Of a DNA stretch of 18,551 bases, positions 16,448-18,551 are shown piece after piece (positions within the stretch are counted from its first letter, which is position 1; every line of letters starts with the position of its first letter). The notes under the pieces were generated by a model. That model made no database searches. It was not told the origin of the DNA and saw only the letters and a program-made list of their open reading frames with translations. The stretch comes from an uncultured Veillonella sp. GTDB lineage: Bacteria; Bacillota; Negativicutes; Veillonellales; Veillonellaceae. The position numbers and the translations under genes were made by a program. Location: assembly GCF_905209685.1 (NCBI RefSeq), contig NZ_CAJLUB010000022.1, forward strand, positions 1 through 18,551, written 5' to 3'.

Positions 16448-16799
16448 TCCTGTAATATATGATGAACAGTTAAGGCAATATACCATATCCTACGAAGGAA
16501 TACAGTTTTGCTGGGATGAGAAACCGACAGATACTAATTTAGATACGGCAAAGTTATTAGCTACTAATTACCACAAGAATATAGATACAATCGTTACTTT
16601 CATTTATAACGAAATACGAGATTTGTATGGTGATATAACTATTGATGACGTGAAATCACGTATTGGTACGCCTATTATTGAACCAGAACGTGATGCTGTG
16701 ACCTATTGCGAGCAAACCTTTGATGATACCCATATCTTTTCTTTTACATTTTGGGATGATGAATTCAAAGATTTACATTATTTTGCCATAGATGGATGA
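16440..16799 (+). CDS. Uncharacterised small protein, DUF2004/DUF6985-like pattern
   Basis: A 119-residue acidic protein beginning inside the last codons of the previous gene (8-bp overlap), so it is probably made by re-initiation. It reads as an N-terminal strand pair (YTISYEGIQFCWDE), two helices (AKLLATNYHKNIDTIVTFIYNEI, IDDVKSRIG), and C-terminal strands VTYCEQTFDDTHIFSFTFWDDEFKDLHYFAIDG. The final HIFSF...FAIDG resembles DUF2004- or DUF6985-type proteins found near toxin-immunity genes, but that is a pattern match from memory. No membrane segment is seen. Confidence 0.8.
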   Translation: MTNPVIYDEQLRQYTISYEGIQFCWDEKPTDTNLDTAKLLATNYHKNIDTIVTFIYNEIRDLYGDITIDDVKSRIGTPIIEPERDAVTYCEQTFDDTHIFSFTFWDDEFKDLHYFAIDG

Positions 16800-16846
16800 T
16801 ATATTTTCCATGATTTTGCTAGTATGACTTATATGTGGAGTCCATT

Positions 16847-17305
16847 ATGTTATATACACCGAATAACATTTTGTATAAGTATATTCGCTATCGATTTAGA
16901 CGGATTCAGATTCAGTGCAATATGTTATATAATATAGCACCAGAGGAAGAAGATGAGATTTGTCGTAATTTATTAAAAAAGCGAGCGAAGATATTAATTC
17001 CAGTTGGCATATTATATTTCTTGCTTTTTGGGGTTATCTTCACTTGGCTGGTAGGAACCAGTGAGGACTTAAATCCATTAATGCAATGGGAATTAAGAGT
17101 GATAGACTATGTTATACCCATTTTAAATACCATAGATATTAAGTGGTATGCATATTCCCTAGACTTATTGCGAGTAGCAGTTATTTTAGCCCCTATAGCG
17201 ATTATAAATGCTTCTCCTTATATCATTGCTTCCTATATGATTGATACAATATTGATACGGCGTGAGGTAAAAGCTTTAATCAAAACTTATTCTATGAATG
17301 AGTAA
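16847..17305 (+). CDS. Small membrane protein, unknown function
   Basis: A 152-residue protein with a basic N-terminal arm (YKYIRYRFRRIQIQ), an acidic patch (APEEEDEICR), and two strong hydrophobic segments (ILIPVGILYFLLFGVIFTWLV, about 50-70, and LRVAVILAPIAIINASPYIIASYMI, about 112-136). A Trp-bearing segment of about 40 residues lies between them. The C-terminus is charged (LIRREVKALIKTYSMNE). By the positive-inside rule, both ends are probably cytoplasmic. No family is recognised. The start is ATG 16847, six bases after GGAG in GTGGAG; a GTG at 16835 overlaps that site. It is the only membrane protein in the accessory cluster and could be an immunity protein against a membrane-acting toxin, which is speculation from context. 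Confidence 0.75.
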   Translation: MLYTPNNILYKYIRYRFRRIQIQCNMLYNIAPEEEDEICRNLLKKRAKILIPVGILYFLLFGVIFTWLVGTSEDLNPLMQWELRVIDYVIPILNTIDIKWYAYSLDLLRVAVILAPIAIINASPYIIASYMIDTILIRREVKALIKTYSMNE

Positions 17306-17348
17306 TTAAAAATTTAGATTATATCGGTTTAAACTAGGAGAGAGTATT

Positions 17349-18551
17349 ATGGGTAATCTAAAAGACTTTGATTGGACCGGATTTTGGAACGATGTTGACT
17401 ATGCATTTGAATCCTATATAGGTAAACCTGTTACCGATGAGGATATTAAAGATGCTGAAGCAGATCTAGGTTATACATTGCCTGCTGCATATATTGAGCT
17501 ACTTAAAAACCATAATGGTGGTGTAGTAAAGAAAAATTGTTTTATTAACGATGATGACGATTGTGTATATATAACAGGAATATATGGCATCGATAGAGAT
17601 AAAAAATACTCTCTTTTAGGTGAGATGGGAAATGAGTTTTGGATTTCAAAAGTAAAATATCCCCCTATCGGTGTCGTTGTAGCTGATACGATTTCCGGTG
17701 GTCACGACATGATTTTCCTCGATTATCGTGAGTGCGGTCCTACCGGTGAGCCTAAGGTTGTACGAGTAGATCAAGAAGGTGATTACTCCATGACTCCCTT
17801 AGCAGATAACTTTGGTGACTTTATTAAGAACTTATATATCAGTATAGAAGATATTACGGATGAAGAGTTTCAAGAATTAAGTGATGCGGATAAGGTTAAG
17901 CTCCTTAATGAACAAGAGGACTTAGACATCAATCGTGCTATGGAGTTATTAACTAATATGGGCATCGATAATTTGTCTCCTAAACTATTAAGTACCTTAG
18001 GACGTATGTATAACAATAAGGGCCGTGCATCAGAGGCTATTGATTTATTTAATCGTATTGATGAAACACATCGCGATTGGTCTTGGTATTATCGCTGTGG
18101 CTATGCTCATGCGATGTTAGCTATTGGTGAAAGCTACGAATCTGAACATGTACAGAAGGCATTACAGTTAATAGAAACGGGCATAAAAATGACGAAAGAA
18201 GCCGGGTTAGATAAACAACTTGGTTGGTGTTGTGAAGTTGTAAAATACCTATTAACTCAAATCAAGCCAAAAGAATACAAGGCGGATTATCCTGTCATAT
18301 TTGAAACCATTAAGAATGTCTTTGATAAGAAAAATAGTAAAGATACTAAAGATACTAAAGAAGGTACAGATACTGAAGACGTTACTGATTGCGATGAAGA
18401 TAACTATCCTACATATGATGTAGTACATTGGGTATTTAATAAGCAAACATATAGCAGAGAAGAGTTTTCCAAAGAATACAATGAAAATGTAAAAAGATAT
18501 GTAGATGATGATCAAGCAGATGACGATGATAGATTAGAAGAACCTGAAATT
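17349..18551 (+). CDS. SUKH (SMI1/KNR4) domain protein with TPR-like tail, 3' end outside window
   Basis: The frame is open from ATG 17349 (AGGAGAGAG upstream) to the window edge, 401 codons with no stop. Residues 25-60 give the SMI1/KNR4 opening: VTDEDIKDAEADLGYTLP followed by AAYIELLKNHNGG. Then come PPIGVVVADTISGGHDMIFLDYRECG (105-130) and FGDFIKNLY (155-163), the family's closing strand and helix. Residues about 190-305 are helical and TPR-like: INRAMELLTNMG, LSTLGRMYNNKGRASEAIDLFNRI, WYYRCGYAHAMLAIG and VQKALQLIETGIKMTKEAG. A low-complexity Asp/Thr/Lys stretch (330-350), including repeats of the codons for KDT, and a very acidic end follow. SUKH proteins are frequently immunity proteins against nuclease toxins; that function is inferred for this one. 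Confidence 0.9.
   Translation, partial: MGNLKDFDWTGFWNDVDYAFESYIGKPVTDEDIKDAEADLGYTLPAAYIELLKNHNGGVVKKNCFINDDDDCVYITGIYGIDRDKKYSLLGEMGNEFWISKVKYPPIGVVVADTISGGHDMIFLDYRECGPTGEPKVVRVDQEGDYSMTPLADNFGDFIKNLYISIEDITDEEFQELSDADKVKLLNEQEDLDINRAMELLTNMGIDNLSPKLLSTLGRMYNNKGRASEAIDLFNRIDETHRDWSWYYRCGYAHAMLAIGESYESEHVQKALQLIETGIKMTKEAGLDKQLGWCCEVVKYLLTQIKPKEYKADYPVIFETIKNVFDKKNSKDTKDTKEGTDTEDVTDCDEDNYPTYDVVHWVFNKQTYSREEFSKEYNENVKRYVDDDQADDDDRLEEPEI

Noticed and set aside
18252..18515. Minus-strand frame encoding a hydrophobic 87-residue peptide
   Set aside because: It lies opposite the acidic tail of the SUKH gene. Asp/Glu-rich codons read as hydrophobic residues in antisense, which explains its membrane-like look.

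Overview
The window looks like a chromosomal segment of a Veillonella-type bacterium (Negativicutes, Firmicutes with an outer membrane). This rests on remembered family sequence and gene order, AT-rich DNA and strong AGGAGG-type ribosome sites. It was not confirmed by a database search. About 12 kb of housekeeping DNA is followed by about 6.5 kb of AT-richer accessory DNA that runs off the right edge.

Positions 1-7185 hold the three nucleotide excision repair genes uvrB (5' end outside the window), uvrA and uvrC, all on the + strand. Together they encode damage recognition (UvrA), damage verification and loading (UvrB), and dual incision (UvrC). uvrA and uvrC each have an unusual leader: a hairpin next to the uvrA start, and a 17-bp tandem array inside a 16-bp inverted repeat before uvrC. 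A bidirectional terminator separates uvrC from a convergent MATE-family efflux gene (7233-8576, minus).

A hairpin-rich divergent region (8577-8854) leads to two tandem TerC/YjbE-family membrane proteins, probably metal (manganese) exporters. The second ends in a TAATG overlap with rlmD, the 23S rRNA uracil-C5 methyltransferase gene.

After rlmD the character changes. A palindrome-rich stretch holds a diverged second copy of the last 48 bases around the rlmD stop. Then come nine small genes, all on the + strand: three unrecognised or weakly recognised soluble proteins; a PD-(D/E)XK nuclease-fold protein paired with a NimA-like flavin-binding protein; an ankyrin-repeat protein; two small overlapping genes; a small membrane protein; and a SUKH (SMI1/KNR4) protein with a TPR-like tail that is cut by the window edge. 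A 76-bp block (gene end, terminator and promoter) occurs twice, 1240 bp apart. It brackets the nuclease/NimA pair as a cassette. The arrangement resembles the orphan immunity-gene clusters linked to polymorphic toxins, but no toxin is visible here, so that role is inferred. Several gene starts were moved inward from the longest open frame because the ribosome site lies inside or just before the first codons.
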